NCBI RefSeq assembly: GCF_003014555.1 | Contig: NZ_PYGE01000002.1 | Span: forward strand, 434,001-498,000 | DNA: 64,000 nt | Origin: Haloactinopolyspora alba | GTDB lineage: Bacteria; Actinomycetota; Actinomycetes; Jiangellales; Jiangellaceae | Direction: 5' to 3' | Shown here: positions 8,839-17,694 of the stretch, piece after piece | How the letters are laid out: each line of letters begins with the position of its first letter | Position numbering within the stretch: position 1 is the first letter of the stretch | Position numbers and translations under genes: made by a program | The notes under the pieces: generated by a model | Database searches by the model: none | What the model was told of the DNA's origin: nothing | Seen by the model: the letters and a program-made list of their open reading frames with translations, nothing else

Positions 8839-10020
8839 ATGCGCCTCCGGCACGGCGACGGCACCGTCGTCCACCTCGCGTACTGCACGAACGTGCATCC
8901 CACCGAGGACGTCGAGGCGCTGATCGATCAGGTCGGGACCTACGGCGGGCGGATCCGCGCGCGCCTCGGCGTCGACCGGCTCGGACTCGGGCTGTGGTTG
9001 CCGGCTCCGGTGGCTGCGCGGCTGGTCGCGCACTCGGACCTGACGCGGCTGCGACGGGTGCTGGACGACAACGGGCTCGAGGTCGTCACGTTGAACGCGT
9101 TCCCCTACCAGGGGTTCCACGACCCGGAGGTGAAGAAGGCGGTCTACCATCCTGACTGGGTCGAGCCGCGCAGGCTGGACTACACGCTCAACTGCGCGTG
9201 GATCCTGTCGCGGCTGCTGCCCGACGACGCCGCCCGCGGCAGCATCTCCAGCGTCCCGCTGGGCTGGCGCAGCCCCTGGGACGCCGACCGGCAGCGGCAG
9301 TCGCGTGAGCACCTCGACCGGCTCGCCGACGAGCTGGCGAAGATCGAGACCGAGACCGGCCGCACCATCCGCGTCGGGCTCGAGCCGGAGCCGGGGTGCG
9401 TCGTCGAGACCGGCGCCGACGCCGTCGAGCGGATGGCCGGAGTGGACACCAAGCACATCGGCGTCTGCGTGGACGCCTGCCACCTGGCGGTCCAGTTCGA
9501 ACAGCCCGGCACCGTGCTGGGCGGGCTCGCCGGCGCGGGCCTGCCGGTGGTGAAGGCACAGGCGTCGGCGGCGTTGCACGTCGACGACCCGGCACAGCCG
9601 GCCGCCCGGTCCGCGCTGGCCGCCTACGCCGAGGACAGGTTCCTGCACCAGGTGCGCGAACCGTCGGGTGATCGGCCCGGCGACGAGATCGACGGGCGCG
9701 ACGACCTGCCGGAGGCCCTGGCCGGGCACGGTGCGCTGCCGGGCCGGCAGCCGTGGCGGGTGCACTTCCACGTCCCGGTGCACGAGCGCCCCGAACCGCC
9801 GTTGACGGCCACCCAGGACCACCTGAACGAGACCCTCGGTGCGTTGTTCGGCGGTTCACACGCCGTGACCGATCACCTGGAGGTCGAGACCTACACCTGG
9901 TCGGTGCTACCGGAGAACCGCCGGCCGGAGGGACCGGACGGCCTCGCCGACGGTCTCGCCGCCGAACTGCGGTGGGTGGCGGACCGGCTGACGGAGAACG
10001 GACTGACGCTCACCGGCTGA
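8839..10020 (+). CDS. eboE: Metabolite traffic protein EboE (xylose-isomerase-like barrel)
   Basis: 393 residues. HLAYCTNVHPTEDVEA at the start is characteristic of EboE, followed by TLNAFPYQGFHD, VGLEPEPGCVVETG and CVDACHLAVQFEQPG, the metal-binding strands of a sugar-isomerase-type TIM barrel, and a C-terminal VHFHVPVHER. EboE proteins accompany EboA and EboB; their reaction is not established, and the fold suggests isomerisation or epimerisation of a sugar or cyclitol. GGAGGAG ends just before the ATG at 8839. It is the second TIM barrel of this operon. Confidence 0.88.
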   Translation: MRLRHGDGTVVHLAYCTNVHPTEDVEALIDQVGTYGGRIRARLGVDRLGLGLWLPAPVAARLVAHSDLTRLRRVLDDNGLEVVTLNAFPYQGFHDPEVKKAVYHPDWVEPRRLDYTLNCAWILSRLLPDDAARGSISSVPLGWRSPWDADRQRQSREHLDRLADELAKIETETGRTIRVGLEPEPGCVVETGADAVERMAGVDTKHIGVCVDACHLAVQFEQPGTVLGGLAGAGLPVVKAQASAALHVDDPAQPAARSALAAYAEDRFLHQVREPSGDRPGDEIDGRDDLPEALAGHGALPGRQPWRVHFHVPVHERPEPPLTATQDHLNETLGALFGGSHAVTDHLEVETYTWSVLPENRRPEGPDGLADGLAAELRWVADRLTENGLTLTG

Positions 10021-10058
10021 GCGTGAACGCCGACCAGGAAAGACCCGGAGGAGACAGC

Positions 10059-11441
10059 GTGAACAAACTGCTCGTACTCGACGTCGTGGGCTTGACGCCG
10101 CGGCTGCTGGAACACGCCCCGTCGTTGCGGGCCGTGGCCGCGCAGGGCTGGCAGGCGCGGCTGGACACCGTGCTGCCGGCGGTGACCTGCCCGGTCCAGT
10201 CGACGTTCCTGACCGGCTCGATGCCGCGCGAGCACGGCATCGTCGGCAACGGCTGGTACTTCCGCGACCTGGGCGAGGTGTACCTGTGGCGCCAGCACAA
10301 CAAGCTGGTCCAGGGCGAGAAGGTCTGGGAGACCGCGCGCAGGGCCGAGCCCGGCTACCGGGTGGCGAACGTGTGCTGGTGGTACGCCATGGGTGCCAGC
10401 ACCGACTGGACGGTGACCCCGCGGCCGATCTACCACGCCGACGGGCGCAAGTCGCCGGACTGCTACACCCGGCCGCCGGAGCTGCACGACGCCCTCACCA
10501 ACGCGCTCGGCCCGTTCCCGCTGTTCAACTACTGGGGGCCGACGGCGTCGCTGAAGTCGAGTGAGTGGATCGTGGCGGCCTCGCGGAAACTGCTGCCGCA
10601 GGCCGACATGACGCTGACCTACGTCCCGCACCTCGACTACGACCTGCAGCGTTACGGCCCCGACAGTCCGGAGGCGATCGCTGCCGTCCAGGACGTCGAC
10701 CGGGTGCTCGCGCCGTTGCTGGCCGACGCGCGCGAGCAGGGCGCGACGGTGCTGGCGATGAGCGAGTACGGCATCCAGCCGGCGAACAGGCCGGTGCACA
10801 TCAACCGGGCGCTGCGCGAGGAGGGCCTGCTCGAGGTCTACACCCAGGCCGGCATGGAGTACCTCGATCCGTGGAAGTCGCACGCGTTCGCCGTCGCCGA
10901 CCATCAGGTCGCGCACGTCTACGTGTCCGAGCACGCGGACCTGGCCGCGGTCCGGCGGGTGTGCGAGGGGCTGCCCGGGGTCGAGCTCGTCCTCGACCGG
11001 GCCGGGCAGCACGACTACGGCATCGACCACGAACGGGCCGGCGATCTGGTGCTCGTCGCCGAGCCGGGCGCGTGGTTCGCCTACTACTACTGGCACGACG
11101 ACGCCCGCGCGCCGGACTTCGCCCGTGGCGTCGACATCCACCGCAAACCCGGCTACGACCCGGCCGAGCTGTTCTTCGACCCGGACGATCCGCGGGTGAA
11201 GATGCGCGCGGGCATGGCGCTGGCGCGGAAGAAGGCCGGACTGCGGTACACGATGAACGTCGTGCCGACGGACGGACGGTGGGTGAAAGGCACCCACGGC
11301 CGGCTGCCCGACGACCCCGTCGACGGGCCGGTGCTGCTGTGCAGCGACCCGTCGACGGCACGGGACCGGCTGGCGGCGACGGACGTGCGGGATCTGATGC
11401 TCGAGCTCGCCGGCGTGTCCGTCCCCGCCACGACCACCTGA
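10059..11441 (+). CDS. Alkaline-phosphatase-superfamily phosphodiesterase/pyrophosphatase, last gene of ebo operon
   Basis: 460 residues of the type I phosphodiesterase/nucleotide pyrophosphatase family. LVLDVVGLTP holds the first metal Asp and PAVTCPVQSTFLTG the Thr nucleophile; HLDYDLQRYGPDSP and the DYGIDHERAGD segment fit the later metal ligands. There is no signal peptide visible, so it is probably cytosolic. Cyanobacterial clusters carry a phosphatase of the same superfamily (EboF), which supports a role in removing phosphate or a nucleotide from the cluster's intermediate. GTG at 10059 chosen because GGAGGAGA lies 6 bases upstream; the 38-base gap after eboE suggests same transcript. 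Confidence 0.82.
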   Translation: MNKLLVLDVVGLTPRLLEHAPSLRAVAAQGWQARLDTVLPAVTCPVQSTFLTGSMPREHGIVGNGWYFRDLGEVYLWRQHNKLVQGEKVWETARRAEPGYRVANVCWWYAMGASTDWTVTPRPIYHADGRKSPDCYTRPPELHDALTNALGPFPLFNYWGPTASLKSSEWIVAASRKLLPQADMTLTYVPHLDYDLQRYGPDSPEAIAAVQDVDRVLAPLLADAREQGATVLAMSEYGIQPANRPVHINRALREEGLLEVYTQAGMEYLDPWKSHAFAVADHQVAHVYVSEHADLAAVRRVCEGLPGVELVLDRAGQHDYGIDHERAGDLVLVAEPGAWFAYYYWHDDARAPDFARGVDIHRKPGYDPAELFFDPDDPRVKMRAGMALARKKAGLRYTMNVVPTDGRWVKGTHGRLPDDPVDGPVLLCSDPSTARDRLAATDVRDLMLELAGVSVPATTT

Positions 11442-11455
11442 CCACCGCGACCCAA

Positions 11456-11517
11456 GAAATGATCACGTTCAGCATGGAATTCCATGCGTCACCAGGCTTA
11501 CAGCCCTAGTGATGCGT
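11456..11517 (+). repeat. GCATGGAATTCCATGC palindromic element, copy 1
   Basis: The block GAAATGATCACGTTC, the 16-bp perfect palindrome GCATGGAATTCCATGC (11472-11487), and a second stem CGTCACCAGGC..GTGATGCGT form one unit that recurs, reversed, at 26168-26230. The unit sits between the phosphatase stop and the isomerase start, so it could be a terminator, an operator, or a mobile repeat. Confidence 0.7.
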
Positions 11518-11549
11518 CGGAAGTCCTGGTGACGGAAGGAGTACATCGC

Positions 11550-12554
11550 ATGAGCCGACCGATCACGTTGTTCACGGGGCAGTGGGCCGACCTGCCGTTC
11601 GAGGAGGTCGCCCGGCTCGCCTCGGAGTGGGGGTACGACGGGCTGGAGATCGCCTGCTGGGGTGATCACCTGGACGTCTGGCGCGCCGCCGAGGACGACG
11701 CCTACGTGCGCTCCCGGCACGACGTGCTGGAGAAGTACGGGTTGAAGGTGTGGGCGATCTCCAACCACCTGAAGGGGCAGGCGGTCTGCGACGATCCCAT
11801 CGACGCGCGGCACCGGGCGATCCTGCCGGACGCGATCTGGGGTGACGGCGACCCCGAGGGTGTCCGGCAGCGCGCCGCCGAGGAGATGAAGGTGACCGCG
11901 CGCGCGGCGGCGCGGCTCGGTGTCTCGACGGTGGTCGGGTTCACCGGCTCGGCCATCTGGAAGTACGTCGCGATGTTCCCGCCGGTCTCGCAGGACCTGA
12001 TCGACGCCGGCTACCAGGACTTCGTCGACCGCTGGAACCCGATCCTGGACGTGTTCGACGAGGTGGGCGTGCGGTTCGCGCACGAGGTGCACCCGTCGGA
12101 GATCGCCTACGACTACTGGACGACGGTGCGCACGCTGGAGGCCATCGGCCACCGTCCGACGTTCGGCCTGAACTGGGACCCCAGCCACATGGTGTGGCAG
12201 GGCATCGACCCGGCCGGGTTCCTGTGGGACTTCCAGGACCGGATCTACCACGTCGACTGCAAGGACACGAAGCTGCAGGTGCCCAACGGCCGGGCCGGCC
12301 GGCTCGGGTCGCACCTGGCCTGGGCCGATCCGCGCCGTGGGTGGGACTTCGTGTCCACCGGGCACGGCGACGTGCCGTGGGAGCAGTGTTTCCGCGTGCT
12401 CGGCGCCATCGGCTACGAGGGCCCGATCTCGGTGGAGTGGGAGGACGCGGGCATGGACCGGCTGCGCGGAGCGGCTGAGGCCGTGCAGTACGTCCGCTCG
12501 CACTTCTTCGAGCCCCCGGAGGCGGCCTTCGACGCCGCGTTCAGCTCCTCCTGA
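11550..12554 (+). CDS. Cytosolic sugar phosphate isomerase/epimerase
   Basis: 334 residues, TIM barrel of the AP-endonuclease-2 family: [20 protein letters not shown] at the start, [33 protein letters not shown] and [10 protein letters not shown] carry the typical Glu, Asp, His and Glu metal ligands. Family members include 3-keto-sugar and inosose isomerases; the exact substrate is not readable. ATG at 11550 is preceded by GGAAGGAG at a normal spacing; a frame extends 22 codons further upstream into the repeat, which I reject as start. It is followed by a hairpin and the Tat-exported isomerase on the same strand, suggesting shared sugar chemistry. Confidence 0.85.
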   Translation: MSRPITLFTGQWADLPFEEVARLASEWGYDGLEIACWGDHLDVWRAAEDDAYVRSRHDVLEKYGLKVWAISNHLKGQAVCDDPIDARHRAILPDAIWGDGDPEGVRQRAAEEMKVTARAAARLGVSTVVGFTGSAIWKYVAMFPPVSQDLIDAGYQDFVDRWNPILDVFDEVGVRFAHEVHPSEIAYDYWTTVRTLEAIGHRPTFGLNWDPSHMVWQGIDPAGFLWDFQDRIYHVDCKDTKLQVPNGRAGRLGSHLAWADPRRGWDFVSTGHGDVPWEQCFRVLGAIGYEGPISVEWEDAGMDRLRGAAEAVQYVRSHFFEPPEAAFDAAFSSS

Positions 12555-12582
12555 CCCGACCCACCCGAGACCCACCCAACCC

Positions 12583-12645
12583 CACCCCATGATCATCGGC
12601 ACTTGGCGGCCATACAGACGTCTAACTGCCGATGATCATCGGGGT
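12583..12645. terminator. Hairpin with TGATCATC arms, family A copy 1
   Basis: ACCCCATGATCATCGGCACTT is paired with its near-inverted copy across a 20-odd base loop containing CGGCCATACAG. It lies between two same-strand isomerase genes, 28 bases after a stop. Very similar stem and loop motif recurs at 41451-41513. A terminator role is likely from the position; no T-run follows. Confidence 0.55.
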
Positions 12646-12693
12646 GTCGGTCAGTGCTCGATCCACGCATCACCCTACGGAGAGGGGAACACC

Positions 12694-13653
12694 ATGTGTT
12701 ACGGGTATGACGGCCACGGCGCGCTGCGCCAGTCGCTGTCCGAGCGGGGCCTCGACCGCCGCGGCTTCCTGAAGGGCGCGGCGGCCACGGCCGGTGGCGT
12801 GGCGCTCGCCGGTGCGGGTGCAACGGCCGCCGCGCAGGCGACGGCCCGGCCCGCGCCGAACCGCCCGATCGTGCCGCCGGGGCTGATCAGCATCCAGCTG
12901 TACTCGGTCCGCGAGGCGCTGGGCGGCGAGCCGGGCTTCGACGCCACACTGCGCGCGATCGCGGACTTCGGCTACCCGAAGGTGGAGCAGGCCGGCTATT
13001 ACGGCCGTACGGCCGCCGAGCTGCGTGCGTTCTACGACGAGATCGGCGTGAAGTGCACGTCCAGCCACGACGGCATCAGCGGTGATCAGGCAGGGCTCGA
13101 CCAGAAGATCGAGAACGCGCTCACCCTCGGCCAGGGCTACATGGTCGTCCCGTACCTGAACTCGTCGAGCCTCAGCGACTGGCAGGCATGGGCCGAGCGG
13201 ATGAACGTCGAGGCCGAGCAGGCCAAGGCCGCCGGACTGCGGTACGGCTATCACAACCACGCGCACGAGTTCACCATCGACCTCGGCGGTGGCCGCACGC
13301 CGTGGGACGTCCTCACCTCCGAGCTGGACCCGGGGCTGGTGCACCTGGAGATCGACATCTACTGGGTGGTCACCGGCGGTATCAACAGCGGCGAGGGTGT
13401 GGACGACCCGGAGGGCTTCACGCTCGACGTCATCCGCCGCGCTCCGCAGAAGGTGCTGCAGTACCACGTGAAGGACCGGCACGCCGACACCGGCGACATG
13501 GCCGACCTCGGCACGGGGCACATCGACTTCCCGCGGATCTTCCGCGGGCACCGGGTGCTCGAGTACATCATGGAGAACGACACACCGGACGTCACGCCGC
13601 TGCAGACCGCGCGGGTCGGCTACGACTACCTGCGCAACGTGCGGATGCGCTGA
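12694..13653 (+). CDS. Tat-exported sugar phosphate isomerase/epimerase
   Basis: 319 residues. The N-terminus carries a twin-arginine signal, DRRGFLKGAAATAGG, followed by a hydrophobic stretch and mature start near residue 50. The rest is an AP-endonuclease-2 TIM barrel: SIQLYSVREAL, GYHNHAHEFT, HLEIDIYWVV and QYHVKDRH supply His, Glu, Asp and His ligands. Export folded through Tat fits a metalloenzyme that must be loaded inside. Such exported isomerase-like proteins often occur with ThuA/DUF1080 and 3-keto-sugar genes, both present in this window. AGAGGGGAA precedes the ATG. Confidence 0.85.
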   Translation: MCYGYDGHGALRQSLSERGLDRRGFLKGAAATAGGVALAGAGATAAAQATARPAPNRPIVPPGLISIQLYSVREALGGEPGFDATLRAIADFGYPKVEQAGYYGRTAAELRAFYDEIGVKCTSSHDGISGDQAGLDQKIENALTLGQGYMVVPYLNSSSLSDWQAWAERMNVEAEQAKAAGLRYGYHNHAHEFTIDLGGGRTPWDVLTSELDPGLVHLEIDIYWVVTGGINSGEGVDDPEGFTLDVIRRAPQKVLQYHVKDRHADTGDMADLGTGHIDFPRIFRGHRVLEYIMENDTPDVTPLQTARVGYDYLRNVRMR

Positions 13654-13889
13654 CGCACCCGGCTTGCGGCCGGTCGCACGTCCCGAAAGGAGGGGCGCGC
13701 GGCCGGCCGTCGTCGTTCTCGGTGCGGGATCCTCGGTGAGCGGCGGCCGTGCGGATGCTCGTGCGAGCGAGCGTGCGCGTGGCTGTGCACGTCATCCGCG
13801 ACGATGTTCAGGTGAACGATGATCGTCGAATCGGCTCGGAAGGGTAGATGTGAGCCAGTCCCGCAGGGCACACTTGGTGGCGAGCCGAG
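13654..13889. other. Intergenic region before sigma factor
   Basis: About 240 bases without a supported gene. An imperfect inverted repeat lies at 13799-13828 (CGACGAT-GTTCA..TGAAC-gat-GATCGTCG) and may be an operator or the promoter region of the downstream sigma gene. A run of GCG/GTG-rich sequence precedes it. Nothing else is recognisable. Confidence 0.35.
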
Positions 13890-14927
13890 GTGGTGCCGGT
13901 GGTTCGATCGAGGGTGGACGATCATGCGGTGCCGTCCCAACGCGGGCGGCACGAGCACGGTGGACATGCGGGTGCCGTGGCCGCGGAGACGGCAGCGGCC
14001 GAGGCCGGCAGTGGCCGTGACGACGGCGCCGATCTCACCAGGCGATACCTGCGCGAGATCGGACGGGTGCCGCTGTTGTCGGCGGCCGACGAGGTGGCGC
14101 TGGCGCGGGCCATCGAGGTCGGCGTGCTGGCCGAGGAGCGGCTGTCGTCGTCGAACGGACGCGATCCCGACCACGACGCCCTGGTCGAGCTGGTCCGCCG
14201 GGGCCGGCAGGCGAAGGCCGAGCTGGTCGAGGCGAACCTGCGGCTGGTGGTCTCGGTCGCTCGCCGCTACACCCGCCGTGGCCTGCCGCTGCTCGACCTG
14301 GTGCAGGAGGGCAACGTCGGCCTGATGCGCGCGGTCGAACGGTTCGACTACGCCAAGGGTTTCAAGTTCTCGACCTACGCCACCTGGTGGATCCGCCAGG
14401 CCATCAGCCGCGCGCTGGCCGAGCAGGGGCGGACCATCCGGCTGCCGGTGCACGTGGTCGACGAGCTGAACCGGGTGCTGCGGGCGGTGCGTTCGGCCGC
14501 GCAGATCCAGGCACGCGACCTCAGCGTCGACGAGATCGCGGAGGCGACGTCGCTCGACCCGGAGCGGGTCGCCGAGCTGCTGTCGTACGCCGACGAGCCG
14601 GTGAGCCTGCAGTCGCCGGTGGGCGAGGCCGCCGACACCTCGTTCGGCGATTTCGTCGAGGACAACGACGCCCTCACGCCGGACGAGCTGGTGGCCCGGC
14701 TGATGTTACGCGACCAGGTCGAGCAGGTGCTGGACGGCCTCAGCGAGCGCGAACGTCGGGTCGTGCGGCTGCGGTACGGGCTGGACGACGGCCGGGCGCG
14801 CACGCTCGAGGAGGTCGGCCAGGAGTTCGGCGTCACCCGCGAGCGGGTCCGCCAGATCGAGCACCGCACGCTGACCAAGCTGCGGCGGAACGAGTGGGCG
14901 GGCGAGCTGCGCGACTATCTCGTGTAA
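13890..14927 (+). CDS. RNA polymerase sigma factor, sigma-70 family group 1/2 (RpoD/SigB-like)
   Basis: Up to 345 residues. Regions are clear: 1.2 [20 protein letters not shown], 2.1-2.4 [21 protein letters not shown] through [17 protein letters not shown], 3 [17 protein letters not shown], 4.1 [18 protein letters not shown]-like and 4.2 [20 protein letters not shown]. The region 2.4 helix with a short non-conserved N-terminus (no long 1.1 extension) is that of a principal-like alternative sigma (HrdA/C/D or SigB class) rather than the essential HrdB. The start is uncertain: 13890 is the most upstream GTG, several in-frame GTG codons follow, and none has a strong ribosome site. No anti-sigma gene lies beside it. 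Confidence 0.88.
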   Translation: MVPVVRSRVDDHAVPSQRGRHEHGGHAGAVAAETAAAEAGSGRDDGADLTRRYLREIGRVPLLSAADEVALARAIEVGVLAEERLSSSNGRDPDHDALVELVRRGRQAKAELVEANLRLVVSVARRYTRRGLPLLDLVQEGNVGLMRAVERFDYAKGFKFSTYATWWIRQAISRALAEQGRTIRLPVHVVDELNRVLRAVRSAAQIQARDLSVDEIAEATSLDPERVAELLSYADEPVSLQSPVGEAADTSFGDFVEDNDALTPDELVARLMLRDQVEQVLDGLSERERRVVRLRYGLDDGRARTLEEVGQEFGVTRERVRQIEHRTLTKLRRNEWAGELRDYLV

Positions 14928-14958
14928 CGGGGCGGAGCCACTCGTCTATGGTGGCCGT

Positions 14959-15447
14959 GTGCGTCTACGGCGAAACCGCGATGTCGAGGGGCTGCGGCCC
15001 GGCGAACGGCTGCTCGCGAAGGCGGAGAGCACCGACGGTGGCGACGTGGTGGCCACGAGCCGGGGCCTGCGCCTGCCCGGAGGACCGGAAGGCTCCGAGG
15101 AGGTCGAGTGGAGCAGCATCGAGTCGGCCTCGTGGGATGGTGACGACAACCGGCTCGACGTGCGCGAGGTGCCCGACGCCGCGGGCGGGCGCCGCCGGCA
15201 CCGGGTGGCGCTGCAGGAGCCGGGGCCGCTGGTCGACATCGTCCGCGAGCAGGTCACGGCCAGCGTCCTCATCAGCCGGCACGTGCCGGTCACCGGCGGT
15301 CGTGGCGTGCGGGTGACCGGACGCCGCACCGCCGACGACAAGATCGTGTGGTCCGCGCAGCTCGACGCGGGAGTGGACGTGAACGACCCGGACGTCCGCG
15401 AACAGGTCGAAGCCGCGGTGTCACAGGTCCGCAACGAGGTGGAGTGA
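14959..15447 (+). CDS. Hypothetical cytosolic protein
   Basis: 162 residues, not recognised beyond being a conserved type of actinobacterial small protein. No signal peptide or membrane helix; begins LRRNRDVEGLRPGERLLAKAE, contains a PH-like alternation of beta strands (VVATSRGLRL, VEWSSIESASWDG, RHRVALQEPG) and ends in a charged helix DVNDPDVREQVEAAVSQVRNE. The N-terminal layout resembles short PH-domain-like or DUF proteins that begin with a GERLLA motif. Starts 31 bases after the sigma gene on the same strand, so could be co-transcribed. GTG start at 14959 has no clear ribosome site. Confidence 0.6.
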   Translation: MRLRRNRDVEGLRPGERLLAKAESTDGGDVVATSRGLRLPGGPEGSEEVEWSSIESASWDGDDNRLDVREVPDAAGGRRRHRVALQEPGPLVDIVREQVTASVLISRHVPVTGGRGVRVTGRRTADDKIVWSAQLDAGVDVNDPDVREQVEAAVSQVRNEVE

Positions 15448-15483
15448 GCGTCCCACCCCTGACATTCATGGGGAGACGGGGGG

Positions 15484-15942
15484 TCAGCCGTTCCCGGCGG
15501 CGCGGCCCTCGAGCGCTGCGGCGCGCTCGGCGAGCCCGTCGACCGAGCGTTGCAGGAACGTCGTCAGGCTCCGGCGGTAGACGCCGCCCATGCCCGGCAT
15601 CTTCGCGCGGAACGTCGAGTGCCAGCGGATCCGCGTGCCGTCGGCCGTCTCGGTGAGATCGATGTCGGCCCGGTAGCCCCGGACGGCCATGCCCTCGAGC
15701 AGGACGTAGCTCAACCGGCGCCCGGGGACGCACTCGACGATCCGCTCGCGGTTGCGCAGCCGACCGGTCCGGAAGATCCGGATGGCGCCGGCGCCCTCGC
15801 TGCCGTCGTCGGCCGGTCGCTCCAGCTCGAACGAGCCCAGTGGCGACCACGTCGGCCAGGTCGCGCCGTCGACCAGCAACGCGTGCACGGTGTGTGGCGA
15901 CGCGGCTGTCGTCGCGCTGACGTCGATGTCCTGAACAGCCAT
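15484..15942 (-). CDS. SRPBCC-family (polyketide cyclase/START-like) protein
   Basis: 152 residues. ASPHTVHALLVDGATWPTWSP at the N-terminus, GAIRIFRTGR, LSYVLLEGM and the C-terminal FRAKMPGMGGVYRRSLTTF helix are those of the START/SRPBCC ligand-binding fold. These small proteins bind a hydrophobic ligand; the ligand is unknown. Divergent from the TetR gene at 15993 with a palindromic site between them, so probably its target. Confidence 0.82.
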   Translation of the reverse strand: MAVQDIDVSATTAASPHTVHALLVDGATWPTWSPLGSFELERPADDGSEGAGAIRIFRTGRLRNRERIVECVPGRRLSYVLLEGMAVRGYRADIDLTETADGTRIRWHSTFRAKMPGMGGVYRRSLTTFLQRSVDGLAERAAALEGRAAGNG

Positions 15943-15962
15943 GGTGGAACCTCCCCAACGGT

Positions 15963-15978
15963 TGTACCAAATGGTACA
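15963..15978. promoter_or_regulatory. TetR-type operator
   Basis: TGTACCA-AA-TGGTACA is a perfect 7-bp-arm inverted repeat midway between the divergent SRPBCC and TetR starts, 15 bases before the TetR start codon. Binding of the adjacent regulator is inferred. Confidence 0.6.
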
Positions 15979-15992
15979 GATACGATGTCGGG

Positions 15993-16607
15993 GTGACCGA
16001 GGAGGGCGGCAGGCAGCGCCTGCTCGAGACCGCGGTGGAATACGTCGCGGCGCACGGCGTGGGTGAACGCAGCCTCCGGCAGATCGCGTCGGCGCTGGGC
16101 ACCAGCCATCGGATGCTGATCTACCACTTCGGCTCGAAGGAAGGGCTGCTCGTCGAGGTGGTGCGGCTCATGGAGCAGCGCCAGCGCGACTCGCTGGCCG
16201 AGCTGGAGGTCGACGACGCGCCGCCTGGCGAGGTCGCACGCAGGTCCTGGGCCAGGGTGTCCGATCCGCAGCTGTGGCCGTACGAGCGGTTGTTCTTCGA
16301 GGTCTACGGGCGTGCGCTGCACGGCGACCCGGCGGCGACGCCGCTGCTCGACGGCATCGTCGACGCGTGGGTCGACCCGCTGGCGGTCTCGATGCAGCGC
16401 TGGGGACTGACCGGCGACGACGCCCGGGCGCAGGCACGCCTCGGCGTGGCGGTCGCGCGCGGACTGCTGCTCGACCTGCTCGCGACCGGTGACCGCGCCG
16501 GCGTGGACGCCGCGATGGAGCGGTTCGTCGCGCTGGTGGAAGGGCTCGCCGCCGGGGGCGATGCGGACTCAGCCGGGAGGCGTCCAGTCGAGCACCGGTG
16601 TGAGTGA
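15993..16607 (+). CDS. TetR/AcrR-family transcriptional regulator
   Basis: 204 residues. N-terminal helix-turn-helix: RLLETAVEYVAAHGVGERSLRQIASALGTSHRMLIYHFGSKEGLL-type sequence (residues 8-55), followed by an all-helical ligand domain. It should repress the divergent SRPBCC gene, with the palindrome at 15963-15978 as likely site. Its 3' end overlaps the convergent FAD monooxygenase gene by 39 bases. GTG start is set by frame and by the operator position. Confidence 0.88.
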   Translation: MTEEGGRQRLLETAVEYVAAHGVGERSLRQIASALGTSHRMLIYHFGSKEGLLVEVVRLMEQRQRDSLAELEVDDAPPGEVARRSWARVSDPQLWPYERLFFEVYGRALHGDPAATPLLDGIVDAWVDPLAVSMQRWGLTGDDARAQARLGVAVARGLLLDLLATGDRAGVDAAMERFVALVEGLAAGGDADSAGRRPVEHRCE

Positions 16608-17684
16608 ACGTACGAGCGCCGATCGGGGCGTGCGGGCCATCACCGCGTCGCGCAGCGCCACCGCTGGCGCCGCCGACCATTGCGCCACCCGGCCGATCCG
16701 GCGGGCGCGCCGCGCGATCATCCGGGTGCGCGGCCGCCGTGACCGATCGTAGGCGGCCAGCGCGTCGTCCATGTGGCGACCGCCGGCCGCCGACGCGGCG
16801 AGTACCACCGAGTCCTCGAGCGCCTGGCAGGCGCCCTGGCCGAGATCAGGGGTCATCGCGTGCGCGGCGTCGCCGAGCAGGGCGACGCGGCCGGCCGTGA
16901 AGGTCCGCAGCGGCGGCAGGTGGTGGATGTCGTGCCGCGCGACGGCGTGCGGCTCGGTGGCCGCGAGTAGTCGCGGGATCGGCTCGTGCCACGACGCGAA
17001 CCGTGTCCGCAGCGCACTCACGTCCGCCTCCACGCCACCCTGCGGCGCGTTCACGGTGGCGAAGCAGTAGGCGCGTCCGTCCGGCAACGGCGCGTACCCG
17101 AAGCGGGTGCCGCGTCCCCACGTCTCGCCGCCGTCCTCCAGGTCGACCGGTGAGGTGACCATGCGCCAGGCGGTGTAGCCGGCGTAGCGCGGTGCCGGCG
17201 CGTCCGGCACGACCGAGCGCCGGACCACGCTGCCGATGCCGTCGGCGCCGACCACGACGTCACCGCCCGAGGTGCCGTCCGAGTGCCGCACGGTGCCGTC
17301 CGGCGTCACCTCGTGCACGGTCACGCCCGGGTGCAGCGCACCGGGCGGCACGTTCGAGCGCAGCGTGTCCAGCAGGTCGGCGCGGTGCAGCATGGCCATC
17401 TGGCCGAACCGGCGCTCGAGCTCGTCGGTGTCGGTGCGCGACAGCCACCGGCCGGTGCGGTCGCGGATCCCGGCCTGCATGCTCAGCAGCGCCCGACTCC
17501 GCACCACCGAACCCACACCCAGCGTGTCCAGGGCGCGCAGCGCGTTCGGCCACAGCGATATGCCGGCGCCGACCTCGGTGAACTCGTCCGCGCGCTCCAG
17601 GACCTCCACCTGCCAGCCGTGCCGATCGAATGCCACCGCCGCCGCGAGCCCGCCGATGCCGCCGCCCACGATGAGTGCTTTCAT
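16569..17684 (-). CDS. FAD-dependent monooxygenase (aromatic hydroxylase type)
   Basis: 371 residues. ALIVGGGIGGLAAAVA is the FAD Rossmann motif, VVVGADGIGSVVRR the DG motif and ALLGDAAHAMTPDLGQGACQ the second flavin-binding GD motif of class A flavoprotein hydroxylases (salicylate/PHBH type). They use NAD(P)H and O2 to hydroxylate an aromatic or polyketide substrate, which cannot be named here. The ATG faces the TetR gene at 17734 across an obvious palindrome, so this is its likely target; the 3' end overlaps the upstream TetR gene. Confidence 0.88.
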   Translation of the reverse strand: MKALIVGGGIGGLAAAVAFDRHGWQVEVLERADEFTEVGAGISLWPNALRALDTLGVGSVVRSRALLSMQAGIRDRTGRWLSRTDTDELERRFGQMAMLHRADLLDTLRSNVPPGALHPGVTVHEVTPDGTVRHSDGTSGGDVVVGADGIGSVVRRSVVPDAPAPRYAGYTAWRMVTSPVDLEDGGETWGRGTRFGYAPLPDGRAYCFATVNAPQGGVEADVSALRTRFASWHEPIPRLLAATEPHAVARHDIHHLPPLRTFTAGRVALLGDAAHAMTPDLGQGACQALEDSVVLAASAAGGRHMDDALAAYDRSRRPRTRMIARRARRIGRVAQWSAAPAVALRDAVMARTPRSALVRSLTPVLDWTPPG

Positions 17685-17694
17685 CGGTATTCTC

